From Reyranella soli (GTDB taxonomy: Bacteria; Pseudomonadota; Alphaproteobacteria; Reyranellales; Reyranellaceae), in the NCBI RefSeq assembly GCF_007992495.1, contig NZ_BKAJ01000111.1:1-48421 (forward strand): a stretch of DNA of 48,421 nt. Direction: 5' to 3'. Each line of letters starts with the position of its first letter. Position 1 is the first letter of the stretch. The translations under genes were made by a program, and so were the position numbers. This document shows, one piece after another, positions 16,796-24,932 of this stretch. The notes beneath the pieces are model-generated. The model searched no databases. It saw only the letters and a program-made list of their open reading frames with translations, and was not told where the DNA came from.

Positions 16796-18802
16796 GTGCC
16801 GGAATTGTCTGCGTCAGGCGCCGCTTTAGGGGCACTGGCTGCCGCCGCCGTCTTCGCCACATTGGTGCGCGGCGCGGCGTTGGCGCTCGTCTACCCGCTT
16901 TGCGCCGTGGCGGCGCTGGTGCTGGGCGCTGTCGACCTGCGCGTCCTGCTGACGGGAACGGAGCTGACGCAGCAGCTGCCGATCGGGCTGCCGACCATCG
17001 GCCTTCATCTGCGCCTGGACCCGCTGTCGGCGTTCTTCGGCATCGTGGTCAACGGCGGCATTCTGGCGGCCAGCGTCTATGGCATGGGCTTCGACCGGGC
17101 CAAGGAATTGACGCGGCGTGTCGAGCCGCTGTTCCCGCTGTTCGCCGCGGCGATGAACCTCGTGCTGCTTGCTGACGATGCTTACGCCTTCCTGTTCTCC
17201 TGGGAGTTGATGTCTCTTGCGTCGTGGGCGCTGGTCGTCGCCCGCCACGCCGATCCGGAAAGCCGGCGGGCTGCGCACCTCTATCTGGTGATGGCGGCGA
17301 TCGGCACGGCGGCGCTGCTGTTTGCCTTCGGCGGACTCGCCGGACCGGCCGGCGGCTATGCCTTCGACACGATGCGCGGCCATCCGCCCCAGCCGATGGT
17401 CGCTGCGCTGGTGCTGGCGGCCGCGCTGATCGGCTGCGGCTCGAAGGGCGGACTCGTTCCGCTGCATGCCTGGCTGCCGCTCGCTCATCCGGCGGCGCCG
17501 AGCCACGTCTCCGCGCTGATGAGCGGCGTCATGACCAAGGTGGCGATCTACGGCTTCGTCCGCATCGCCTTCGACCTGCTGGGACCGCCCGCCTGGTGGT
17601 GGGCGCTGCCGCCGATCATCCTGGGCGCGCTGACGGCGGTGCTGGGCCTGCTCTATGCCGTGCTCGACCGTGACCTCAAGCGCGTGCTCGCCTACTCGAC
17701 GATCGAGAATGTCGGCGTGATCTTCGTGGCGCTGGGCTTGGCGCTCGCCTTCCGCGCCAACGGCGAGCATGAGGCTGCGGCGGTCGCCATGGCAGCGGCG
17801 CTGCTGCATGCGCTCAATCATTCCTGGTTCAAGTCGCTGCTCTTCCTGGGGGCGGGTGCCGTGCTGCACGCCACCGGGCGGCGCGATCTCGACGGGCTGG
17901 GCGGTCTCATTCATCGCATGCCGCGCACCGCCGCTTTCTTCCTGGTGGGCGCGCTCGCCGCCTCCGCCTTGCCGCCGCTCAACGGCTTTGTCTCGGAGTG
18001 GCTGCTGTTCCAGGCGGTCATCGCTGCGCCGGCGCTGCCGCAGGCGGCGCTGCATTTTGCTTCGCCGGCGATCGGCGCCATGCTGGCGTTGGCCGCGGCC
18101 CTCGCGGCCGCCTGCTTCGTGCGCGTCTACGGCACGGCGTTTCTCGGCCGGCCGCGCAGTGCCGAGGCTGCCCAGGCGCACGACGTGCCGCTTGCTCAGC
18201 AGATCGCGATGGGTGGGCTCGCCTTCCTGTGCATCCTGGGCGGGCTGCTAGGCAGCGTGTTGGCCACGGCCCTGGCGCCGGTCCTGGCCGATCTCGTGGG
18301 CGGCGGTCTGCCGCGGGCGGGCAGCGGCCCCACGGTGTTCTCCCTCGTTGCCTTCGATCCGGCGCGCAGCGTCTACGACGCGCCGGTCATCGCGCTGTTC
18401 GTCGCCATCGCCTCGCTCACGACGCTGGTCGTGGTCCATCGGTTGTCGGCGCGGCGCACGCGCCGCGGCCCAGCGTGGGATTGCGGCTTTCCCGACCCAT
18501 CGCCGGCCACGCAATACACCGCCTCGAGCTTCGCCCAACCGCTGCGCCGCGTGTACGGCACCGCAGCCTTTGCGGCGCGGGAGACGGTCGTGATGCCGCC
18601 GCCCGGCGACAGCCAGCCGGCGCGGTTCTCGGTGGTGCTGGTCGACCATGTCTGGCGCGCGCTTTACGCGGCGCCCGGTCGGGCCGTGCTCGGCCTTTCC
18701 GAGCGCCTGAATGCGCTGCAGTTCCTCACCATCAGGCGCTACCTCGTCCTCATGTTCGCCGCCCTCGTCATCCTGCTCGCCATTGCGGCGGTGACGACAT
18801 GA
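16796..18802 (+). CDS. hyfB: Hydrogenase-4-like complex, antiporter-type subunit HyfB
   Basis: Large polytopic membrane protein of 668 residues (E. coli HyfB 672), related to NuoL/NuoM and Mrp antiporter subunits, expected to move H+ or Na+. The antiporter core is clear in 'YLVMAAIGTAALLFAFGG', 'LVPLHAWLPLAHPAAPSHVS', 'SGVMTKVAIYGFVRIAFDL', 'LKRVLAYSTIENVGVIFVAL' and 'LLHALNHSWFKSLLFLGAG', including the lysine and histidine residues of the proton channel. Fourteen or more helices are predicted by eye. The GTG start has GAGG about 7 bases upstream. First gene of a six-gene operon; its stop overlaps the hyfC start (ATGA). Confidence 0.93.
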   Translation: MPELSASGAALGALAAAAVFATLVRGAALALVYPLCAVAALVLGAVDLRVLLTGTELTQQLPIGLPTIGLHLRLDPLSAFFGIVVNGGILAASVYGMGFDRAKELTRRVEPLFPLFAAAMNLVLLADDAYAFLFSWELMSLASWALVVARHADPESRRAAHLYLVMAAIGTAALLFAFGGLAGPAGGYAFDTMRGHPPQPMVAALVLAAALIGCGSKGGLVPLHAWLPLAHPAAPSHVSALMSGVMTKVAIYGFVRIAFDLLGPPAWWWALPPIILGALTAVLGLLYAVLDRDLKRVLAYSTIENVGVIFVALGLALAFRANGEHEAAAVAMAAALLHALNHSWFKSLLFLGAGAVLHATGRRDLDGLGGLIHRMPRTAAFFLVGALAASALPPLNGFVSEWLLFQAVIAAPALPQAALHFASPAIGAMLALAAALAAACFVRVYGTAFLGRPRSAEAAQAHDVPLAQQIAMGGLAFLCILGGLLGSVLATALAPVLADLVGGGLPRAGSGPTVFSLVAFDPARSVYDAPVIALFVAIASLTTLVVVHRLSARRTRRGPAWDCGFPDPSPATQYTASSFAQPLRRVYGTAAFAARETVVMPPPGDSQPARFSVVLVDHVWRALYAAPGRAVLGLSERLNALQFLTIRRYLVLMFAALVILLAIAAVTT

Positions 18803-19767
18803 CCGGCGACTTGCTCGTCCAGTTCCTGGCGCAAGGCGCCCAGATGACCTTCGTGTTGCTGATCGCGCCGCTCGCCGTCGGCGTCGTGCGCCGGGTGAAG
18901 GCGCGGCTGATGCGCCGCCAGGGCCCGCCGCTGCTGCAAGGCTATTTCGACCTGGCCAAGCTGCTGCGCAAGGAATCGGTGATCGCCGAGAGCGCCTCCT
19001 GGCTGTTCCGTTCGGCGCCCTATCTGATCTTCGCGTTGACCTGGGTGGCCGCCGCCCTGGTGCCGAGCTTCGCCTCGGGCCTGATGTTCAACTGGGCGGC
19101 CGATGTCGTGGCGCTGGTGGCGCTGCTGGGCGCGGCGCGCGCACTGCTGGCGCTGGCCGGCATGGACGTCGGCACAAGCTTCGGCGGCATCGGCTCGTCG
19201 CGCGAGATGATGATCGCCACGCTGGCCGAGCCCGCCATGATGCTGATCGTGCTGACGCTCGCCATCGCTGCCGGCACGACCCGCCTGGCCGGCGTGGCCG
19301 ACTTCTTCCTTGCCGAGCCGTTCGCCGTGCGCGTGTCGCTGGCGCTGTCCCTGGTGGCACTGGTCATCGTGGCGCTGGCCGAGAATGCCCGCATTCCCGT
19401 CGACAACCCGGTGACGCACCTTGAGCTCACCATGGTCCATGAAGCCATGGTGCTGGAATATTCCGGGCGCCACCTGGCGCTGATCGAGGCGGCGAGCCAT
19501 CTCAAGCTGGTTCTCTACATCTCCCTGCTGATCTGCCTGTTTGCGCCGTTCGGCATGGCCCCGGCCAGCGCGGGCGTGACGGGCTGGCTGATCGGCCTCG
19601 CGGCGTGGACGGCCAAGCTCCTGTTCGGCGCTGCGCTGCTCGGCCTGTGGGAGGTCAGCATCGCCAAGATGCGGGTCTTCCGCCTTCCCGACTTCGTCGG
19701 CATCGCCTTCGTGTTCGGCTTTCTCGCCATCCTGCTGGCCTTCCTGACGCGCGGGGTGTTCGCGTGA
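18799..19767 (+). CDS. hyfC: Hydrogenase-4-like complex, NuoH-like subunit HyfC
   Basis: Membrane subunit of 322 residues in the NuoH/HycD/HyfC family, the element that links the peripheral arm to the ion-pumping arm. Conserved stretches are 'RVKARLMRRQGPPLLQGYFD' and 'LAKLLRKESVIAESASWLFR' near the N-terminus, 'GGIGSSREMMIATLAEPAMM' in the middle, and 'ENARIPVDNPVTHLELTMVH' with 'EAMVLEYSGRHLALIEAASH'. These match the family signatures, including the acidic residues of the E-channel. About eight helices. The ATG overlaps the hyfB stop by four bases, and the stop overlaps the hyfE GTG start. Confidence 0.94.
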   Translation: MTGDLLVQFLAQGAQMTFVLLIAPLAVGVVRRVKARLMRRQGPPLLQGYFDLAKLLRKESVIAESASWLFRSAPYLIFALTWVAAALVPSFASGLMFNWAADVVALVALLGAARALLALAGMDVGTSFGGIGSSREMMIATLAEPAMMLIVLTLAIAAGTTRLAGVADFFLAEPFAVRVSLALSLVALVIVALAENARIPVDNPVTHLELTMVHEAMVLEYSGRHLALIEAASHLKLVLYISLLICLFAPFGMAPASAGVTGWLIGLAAWTAKLLFGAALLGLWEVSIAKMRVFRLPDFVGIAFVFGFLAILLAFLTRGVFA

Positions 19768-20423
19768 ACCAGGCCTATGAGATCTCCCACCTGCTTTCCG
19801 GCGCCATGCTGGTGACCAGCTTCGCGCTGCTCTACCAGCAGCGCGTCGCCGCCGTCCTCAATGCCTTCGCCGCCCAATCGATCGTTCTGGCGCTCGCCGT
19901 TGCCTGGGCGGCCTGGTCGAGCAACCGGCCGGACCTGTTCATCACGGCGCTGATCGCCTTCACCTTGAAGGGCATCGTCATACCGGTGGCCCTGCGCCGC
20001 ACGGTGACGCGGCTCGGCATCCATCGCGAGGTCGAAAAGGTCGTCGGCGTAGGTGCCGCCCTGCTGGTCGGGCTGGCGCTCACCGGCCTTGCCCAGGCGC
20101 TGGTGGTCAAGGTGGCGTCGGGAACGGCCAGCCACGCCCGCGAGGAGCTGGCGCTGGCGCTCGCCATCATCCTGCTGGGCTTCCTGATGATGATCGTGCG
20201 GCGCAACGCGGTGACCCAGATCGTGGGCTTCATGTCCATGGAGAATGGGCTGATCCTCGCCGCCACCGGTGCGCGCGGCATGCCGCTCGTCGTCGAGGTC
20301 AGCGTCGCCTTCTCGGTGCTGATTGCGCTGTTCGTGTTCGCGGTCTTCGTGTTCCGCATCCGCGAGCGCTTCGATACCGTCGACATCGAGGCGCTCGACC
20401 GCATGCGCGGGGATCGCCGATGA
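19764..20423 (+). CDS. hyfE: Hydrogenase-4-like complex, NuoK-like subunit HyfE
   Basis: Membrane protein of 219 residues (E. coli HyfE 216), whose second half is related to NuoK/MrpC. It begins GTG ('MNQAYEISHLLSGAMLVTSF') overlapping the hyfC stop as GTGA. Six to seven helices are visible. 'RRTVTRLGIHREVEKVVGVG' is the cytosolic loop, and 'LALAIILLGFLMMIVRRNAV' plus 'TQIVGFMSMENGLILAATGA' carry the NuoK-like GxxxxEN glutamate. The C-terminus 'RIRERFDTVDIEALDRMRGD' is the family's polar tail. Overlaps hyfF by ATGA. Confidence 0.92.
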   Translation: MNQAYEISHLLSGAMLVTSFALLYQQRVAAVLNAFAAQSIVLALAVAWAAWSSNRPDLFITALIAFTLKGIVIPVALRRTVTRLGIHREVEKVVGVGAALLVGLALTGLAQALVVKVASGTASHAREELALALAIILLGFLMMIVRRNAVTQIVGFMSMENGLILAATGARGMPLVVEVSVAFSVLIALFVFAVFVFRIRERFDTVDIEALDRMRGDRR

Positions 20424-21856
20424 TCCACGCCTACCAGCTCGTCGTGCTGGCGCCCTATGCGGCGGCGCTGGTCCTGGTGGCGATCCCGGGCTATCGCGTG
20501 GGTGCCGTCCTCAATGTGCTTGCCTCCGCCGCGACGCTTGCCGCCGGCCTGTGGCTGATGGTGAGCCAGGGCGTCGTCGGCGAATACGCCATCGTCGATG
20601 AGTTCAACGTCGTCTTCATCGTCATCAATACCTTGGTCGGCTTCACGACCGCGCTGTTCAGCGCCTCCTACATCGGCCACGAGATCGAGACCGGCCGGCT
20701 GCCGCCCGGCTTCGTGCGGTTCTATCACGCCATGTTCCAGGCGATGATGGGCTCGATGAACGTCGCGCTCGTCGCCAACAACATCGGCGTGATGTGGGTC
20801 GGGCTGGAGCTGGCGACGCTGATCACCGTGGTGATGGTCGGGCTCTATCGCACGCCGCAGGCGATCGAGGCGGCATGGAAGTATTTCATCCTGGCCAGCG
20901 TCGGCATATCGCTCGCTTTCTTCGGTACCATCCTGATCTATCTCGCCGGCCAGCCGGCGCTGGGCGAGGGCGTCCCGGCGATGACCTGGAGCCTGCTGCA
21001 GGCCGCGGCCGCTCAGATGGACCCGGCGATCCTCGACCTCGCCTTCATCTTCCTGCTGATCGGCTACGGCACCAAGGTCGGGCTGGCGCCGCTGCACGCC
21101 TGGCTGCCGGATGCGCATGCCGAGGGGCCGACGCCGATCTCCGCCGTCCTGTCGGGCCTGCTGTTGAACGTCGCGCTCTATGCGCTGCTGCGCTTCAAGA
21201 TGTTGGTGGCCGGCCAGCCCGCGGCGCTCGATCCCGGGCCGGTCATGATCGTGATGGGCCTGGTGTCGCTGATCTTCGCCGCCTTCATGCTCTACCAGCG
21301 GCGCGACATTAAGCGGTTCTTCGCCTACTCGTCGATCGAGCACATGGGCCTGATCGTGTTCGCCTTCGGCATGGGCGGGCCGCTCGCCAACTTCGCTGGC
21401 CTGCTGCACATGGCCATGCACAGCCTGACCAAGTCGGGCATCTTCTTCGCCGTCGGTCATATCGCCCAGGCCAAGGGCACCCAGCGCTTCGCCGACATCA
21501 AGGGGCTCAGCGTCACCCATCCGCGCCTCGCCGTCGCCTTCGCCCTGGCCGTGATCGCCATTGCCGGCCTGCCGCCATTCGGGGTCTTCACCAGCGAGTT
21601 CCTGATCCTGACCACGACCTTCGCCCGCGAGCCGTGGCTCGCCCTGCTGCCGGCCTTCGGCCTGCTTATCGGCTTTGGCGCGTTGCTGCTGCGCCTGCAG
21701 GGCACCATCTTTGGCGAGCCGGTAGGGCCGGCCCATCGCGTCGACGCCTCGTCCGTGCCGCTGGTCCTGCATCTGCTGCTGGTGCTGGCAGCGGGCATCT
21801 TCCTGCCGCCAGCCCTGGTCGCCTGGTTCCAGCGCGCCGCGGAGCTGCTCGGATGA
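20420..21856 (+). CDS. hyfF: Hydrogenase-4-like complex, antiporter-type subunit HyfF
   Basis: Second NuoL/M/N-like antiporter subunit, 478 residues. Family motifs are 'NNIGVMWVGLELATLITVVM' (with the conserved glutamate), 'AAWKYFILASVGISLAFFGT', 'GYGTKVGLAPLHAWLPDAHA', 'EGPTPISAVLSGLLLNVALY', 'KRFFAYSSIEHMGLIVFAFG' and 'AMHSLTKSGIFFAVGHIAQA'. These are very close to HyfF/HycQ. Together with HyfB it gives the complex two ion-translocating channels. The ATG overlaps the hyfE stop and its TGA overlaps the hyfG start. Confidence 0.94.
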   Translation: MIHAYQLVVLAPYAAALVLVAIPGYRVGAVLNVLASAATLAAGLWLMVSQGVVGEYAIVDEFNVVFIVINTLVGFTTALFSASYIGHEIETGRLPPGFVRFYHAMFQAMMGSMNVALVANNIGVMWVGLELATLITVVMVGLYRTPQAIEAAWKYFILASVGISLAFFGTILIYLAGQPALGEGVPAMTWSLLQAAAAQMDPAILDLAFIFLLIGYGTKVGLAPLHAWLPDAHAEGPTPISAVLSGLLLNVALYALLRFKMLVAGQPAALDPGPVMIVMGLVSLIFAAFMLYQRRDIKRFFAYSSIEHMGLIVFAFGMGGPLANFAGLLHMAMHSLTKSGIFFAVGHIAQAKGTQRFADIKGLSVTHPRLAVAFALAVIAIAGLPPFGVFTSEFLILTTTFAREPWLALLPAFGLLIGFGALLLRLQGTIFGEPVGPAHRVDASSVPLVLHLLLVLAAGIFLPPALVAWFQRAAELLG

Positions 21857-23346
21857 GCGCCGTTGCCCTGGCCCTGGCCGATCTCGTCGACGACCGGACG
21901 GCGAGCCCCGACGGCTATGTGCGGCTCGCTGTCGGCGCAGATACCTGGATGGCGCTGGCCGAGGGCTGTGCGGCGGGCCATCACGACCTTGGCGCGCTGT
22001 GGGCGGACGACGGCAGGATGTGCCTGGCGCTGAGCGCCCCGTCGCCCGGTATCCGAGCCATCGTGTCGCTCGAGACGGAGGGCGGCCGCTACCCCTCGGT
22101 CGCTGCCCGGCACTTGCCGGCGCTCCGGCTGGAACGCGCGGCACGGGATCTCTACGGCCTGCAGCCGATCGGCCTGCCCGACACGCGACCGTGGCTCGAC
22201 CACGGCCGCTGGCCTGGCCGGCAAAGCGAGGCGCGCTACGAATTCCTGCCGGTCGAGGGCGAGGGACTGCACCAGATCCCCGTCGGACCGGTCCATGCTG
22301 GCATCATCGAGCCGGGCCACTTCCGCTTCACCGCCAATGGCGAGACGGTGGTGCGGCTCGAGCAAAGGCTGGGCTACGTGCACAAGGGCGTTGAAAGCCT
22401 CATGGCGGGCGCCGAGATCGGGCAGGCGGCGCGCATCATCGGGCGCATCTCCGGCGACAGCACGGTGGCCTATGCCTGGGCCTTCGCCCGCGCCGTCGAG
22501 GCCGCGCTTCAATGGGCGCCACCGCCGCGCGCGCTCCTGCTGCGCGGCATCATGGCCGAGCTGGAGCGGCTGGCGCACCACATCAACGATGTCGGAGCGA
22601 TCTGCAACGACGCCAGCGTGCTCACGATCTACGCCCGCTGCACGCTGCAGCGGGAGGATGTGCTGGCGGTGGCCAATGCCTGCTTCGGCCATCGATTGAT
22701 GATGGATTGTGTCGTGCCCGGTGGTGTCGCCGCCGATCTGACGCCCGAGGGCGTCGGCCGGATTCGCGGCCTCATGCAGCGTCTTGAGGACACGCGCGCC
22801 GAGGTCCTGCGGGTCTACGATTCGATGCCGTCTCTGCAGGATCGCACCGTCACGACCGGCTTCGTCTCCTGCGAGCTCGCGCGCCAGTATGCGGCGGGCG
22901 GCTTTGTCGGCCGCGCTTCCGGCCGTGCCTTCGACGCCCGCAAAGACTTCGCCTATGCGCCTTACGACCGCGTGGATTTCGACCTAAAGGTTCGCCAAGC
23001 GGGCGACGTCGATGCGCGCCTGATGGTGCGCCTCGACGAGATCGCTGAGAGCCTCAGGATCCTTTCCCAGCTTCTGGGCCGCCTGACGCCGGGCGCGATC
23101 CGATCCGATCGACCGGTCACCGCGACGGTGACGGGCGAGGGGGCCGCCCTGATCGAGGCCTTCCGGGGCGATGTCTTCGTCAGTGTCCGCTTCGAAGCCG
23201 ATGGCAGGCTGGCGCGGGTTCACGCCCGCGACGCAAGCTGGTTCCAATGGCCGCTCCTGGAGGCCGCCATCGAGGGCAATATCGTTGCCGACTTCCCGCT
23301 GTGCAACAAGTCGTTCAACTGCTCCTATTCGGGCCACGATCTATGA
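21853..23346 (+). CDS. hyfG: Hydrogenase-4-like large subunit HyfG without NiFe-binding cysteines
   Basis: Fused NuoC-NuoD-like peripheral subunit of 497 residues (E. coli HyfG about 555). Residues 1-125 are NuoC-like ('RLERAARDLYGLQPIGLPDT'); the rest is the NuoD/[NiFe]-hydrogenase large-subunit fold ('QIPVGPVHAGIIEPGHFRFT', 'RLGYVHKGVESLMAG', 'RGIMAELERLAHHINDVGAI'). The N-terminal nickel motif RxCGxC reads R-I-S-G-D-S (198-203), so both cysteines are serines. The C-terminal CxxC reads C484-x5-C490 inside 'FPLCNKSFNCSYSGHDL', with different spacing and no preceding DP. A NiFe centre is therefore not expected. This pattern fits the 'energy-converting hydrogenase-related' (Ehr) complexes. The fold keeps the quinone/hydrogenase cavity, so another small substrate may be used. 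Starts inside the hyfF stop (ATGA). Confidence 0.9.
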   Translation: MSAVALALADLVDDRTASPDGYVRLAVGADTWMALAEGCAAGHHDLGALWADDGRMCLALSAPSPGIRAIVSLETEGGRYPSVAARHLPALRLERAARDLYGLQPIGLPDTRPWLDHGRWPGRQSEARYEFLPVEGEGLHQIPVGPVHAGIIEPGHFRFTANGETVVRLEQRLGYVHKGVESLMAGAEIGQAARIIGRISGDSTVAYAWAFARAVEAALQWAPPPRALLLRGIMAELERLAHHINDVGAICNDASVLTIYARCTLQREDVLAVANACFGHRLMMDCVVPGGVAADLTPEGVGRIRGLMQRLEDTRAEVLRVYDSMPSLQDRTVTTGFVSCELARQYAAGGFVGRASGRAFDARKDFAYAPYDRVDFDLKVRQAGDVDARLMVRLDEIAESLRILSQLLGRLTPGAIRSDRPVTATVTGEGAALIEAFRGDVFVSVRFEADGRLARVHARDASWFQWPLLEAAIEGNIVADFPLCNKSFNCSYSGHDL

Positions 23347-23353
23347 GGCCACG

Positions 23354-23869
23354 ATGAGATCGTTCCTGCTCGATGCCCTGCGCAAGGGCAAGGCCACCAT
23401 CGCGCCGCCCAGCCCGGGCGCCGACGCGCTCGAAGAAGTCGCCCGTGCGCTCGGGGAACGGGCCCGCCAGAAGCTCGGCCGCTCCCTTGCCATCCGCGAG
23501 GTCGATGCCGGTTCGTGCAACGGCTGCGAGCTCGAGATCCATGCCGTCAACAATCCGGTCTACGACGTCGAGCGGTTTGGCCTGAAGTTCGTGGCCTCGC
23601 CGCGCCATGCCGATGTGCTCCTGGTCACCGGACCGGTCACCTGGAACATGCGCGAGGCGTTGCTGCGCACCTACAACGCGGTACCAGAGCCCAAATGGGT
23701 CGTGGCGCTGGGCGATTGCGCCACCAATTGCGGCGTCTTCGCAGGTTCCCCCGCGATCGTCGGACCCCTGGCCGATATCCTGCCAGTCGACCTGCACGTG
23801 CCGGGATGTCCGCCGGCGCCCCTCGAGATCGTGAAAGCGCTGCTGGCCCTGATGGAGACGCAAGCCTAG
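23354..23869 (+). CDS. hyfI: Hydrogenase-4-like small subunit HyfI (NuoB-like, [4Fe-4S])
   Basis: NuoB/HycG-like Fe-S subunit of 171 residues, shorter than E. coli HyfI (252), which has a C-terminal extension. All four ligands for the proximal (N2-type) [4Fe-4S] cluster are present: C55 and C58 in 'GSCNGCELEI', C122 in 'GDCATNCGVFAGS', and C152 in 'VPGCPPAPLE'. C126 is an additional cysteine. So the electron relay next to the active-site cavity is intact even though HyfG lacks nickel ligands. The ATG lies 7 bases after the hyfG stop with GAGG six bases upstream. It is the last gene of the operon; a perfect hairpin overlaps its stop codon. Confidence 0.93.
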   Translation: MRSFLLDALRKGKATIAPPSPGADALEEVARALGERARQKLGRSLAIREVDAGSCNGCELEIHAVNNPVYDVERFGLKFVASPRHADVLLVTGPVTWNMREALLRTYNAVPEPKWVVALGDCATNCGVFAGSPAIVGPLADILPVDLHVPGCPPAPLEIVKALLALMETQA

Positions 23870-23890
23870 CTGGCACGGTTCCAGCTAGGC
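23864..23890 (+). terminator. Hairpin over the hyfI stop codon
   Basis: GCCTAGCTGG (23864-23873) and CCAGCTAGGC (23881-23890) form a perfect 10-base stem with a 7-base loop. The TAG stop of hyfI lies inside the left arm. No T-run follows, so it may protect the operon mRNA 3' end or give Rho-assisted termination rather than act alone. Confidence 0.5.
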
Positions 23891-23924
23891 CCATTGCCTG
23901 CGTATAGTCGGCGCGTTGGGATCC

Positions 23925-24932
23925 ATGACTGAAACACAATCATTGAAGCTGCTGCTTTCCGCCTTCGCCTTGCGAACCTGGGGAGAGCGAATCGAAGCAG
24001 CCGACGCCGGCCTGTCGTTCGTGACTGCAGAGGAGGCCCTGGCCGCCGAAGGGCCCTCGGCGATCGACATCGCCTTCATGACCCGCGAGGTCACCGGTCG
24101 GTCGAGCAAGGACAACCAGTCTCCGGAGCTGCGCGGCTTCGAGGCGGTCTTGCGCAAGTCACCCAAGCTGCGCTGGCTACAGATCCATCCGGCCGGTGCC
24201 GAGCGGCCGATCTATCGCGAACTGCGCGACCGCGGCGTCAAGGTGACCACGGCCTCGGGCGCCACCGCCGTGACCGTGTCGCACAGCGTCTTGGGCGCGG
24301 TGATCGCCGTCAACCGGCGCTTCCCGCTGCTGGCTGACGCCCAGCGCCGCCATGCTTGGGAGCCGCGGTTGGCCGACCGCTCGCCGCGCGATCTCAAGGG
24401 CCAGTGCGCCGTGATCGTCGGCATGGGCCCGATCGGTCGCAACATCGCCTCGCTGCTCAAGATGCTGGGCATGAACGTGGTCGGCGTCCGCCGTACGGCT
24501 GAGCCTGTCGAACCCTGCGACCAGACCGTCGCCTACGAGCAGCTTCACACTGTCCTGCCCAAGGCGGACTGGCTGATCCTGTGCTGCCCGGCGTCGCCGG
24601 TGACACGCGGCATCGCCAATGCGGCGGCCTTCGCGGCGATGCCCATGGGCTCGCATTTCGTCAACGTCTCGCGCGGCGAGATCGCGATCGAGCAGGACGT
24701 GATCGAGGCGCTGCAGAACGGCCGCCTGGCCGGCGCCTATCTCGACGTGTTCGAGCTCGAGCCGCTCGATCCCGCGTCGCCACTGTGGAACATGCCCAAC
24801 GTGCTGGTCTCGCCGCATACCGCGAGCCATTCGCTCGGCCAGAACGAGGCGATCTTCGATATCTTCCTCGACAACCTCGCGCGCTTCCGCGCGGGGCGCG
24901 ACCTGCGCAATGACGTCGACAATCTCGCCTGA
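23925..24932 (+). CDS. D-isomer-specific 2-hydroxyacid dehydrogenase family protein
   Basis: NAD(P)-dependent dehydrogenase of the D-2-hydroxyacid/phosphoglycerate dehydrogenase family, 335 residues. The nucleotide-binding motif is GMGPIG at 166-171 with 'VIVGMGPIGRNIASLLK'. The catalytic triad is present: R250 in 'NVSRGE', E279 in 'DVFELEPLD' and H298 in 'VSPHTAS'. The N-terminal substrate domain is divergent, which is usual when the 2-ketoacid substrate differs. The ATG at 23925 is preferred over a TTG nine bases upstream. It lies 55 bases beyond the hyf-like operon on the same strand with a hairpin between, so a functional link is possible but unproven. Its TGA stop abuts the convergent catalase-like stop; the two share the palindrome TGATCA. 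Confidence 0.87.
   Translation: MTETQSLKLLLSAFALRTWGERIEAADAGLSFVTAEEALAAEGPSAIDIAFMTREVTGRSSKDNQSPELRGFEAVLRKSPKLRWLQIHPAGAERPIYRELRDRGVKVTTASGATAVTVSHSVLGAVIAVNRRFPLLADAQRRHAWEPRLADRSPRDLKGQCAVIVGMGPIGRNIASLLKMLGMNVVGVRRTAEPVEPCDQTVAYEQLHTVLPKADWLILCCPASPVTRGIANAAAFAAMPMGSHFVNVSRGEIAIEQDVIEALQNGRLAGAYLDVFELEPLDPASPLWNMPNVLVSPHTASHSLGQNEAIFDIFLDNLARFRAGRDLRNDVDNLA

Noticed and set aside
19832..22144. A 770-residue minus-strand frame across the hyfE-hyfF-hyfG genes
   Set aside because: Low-complexity Gln/Arg/His-rich chain with no motif, antisense to clearly conserved hyf genes.
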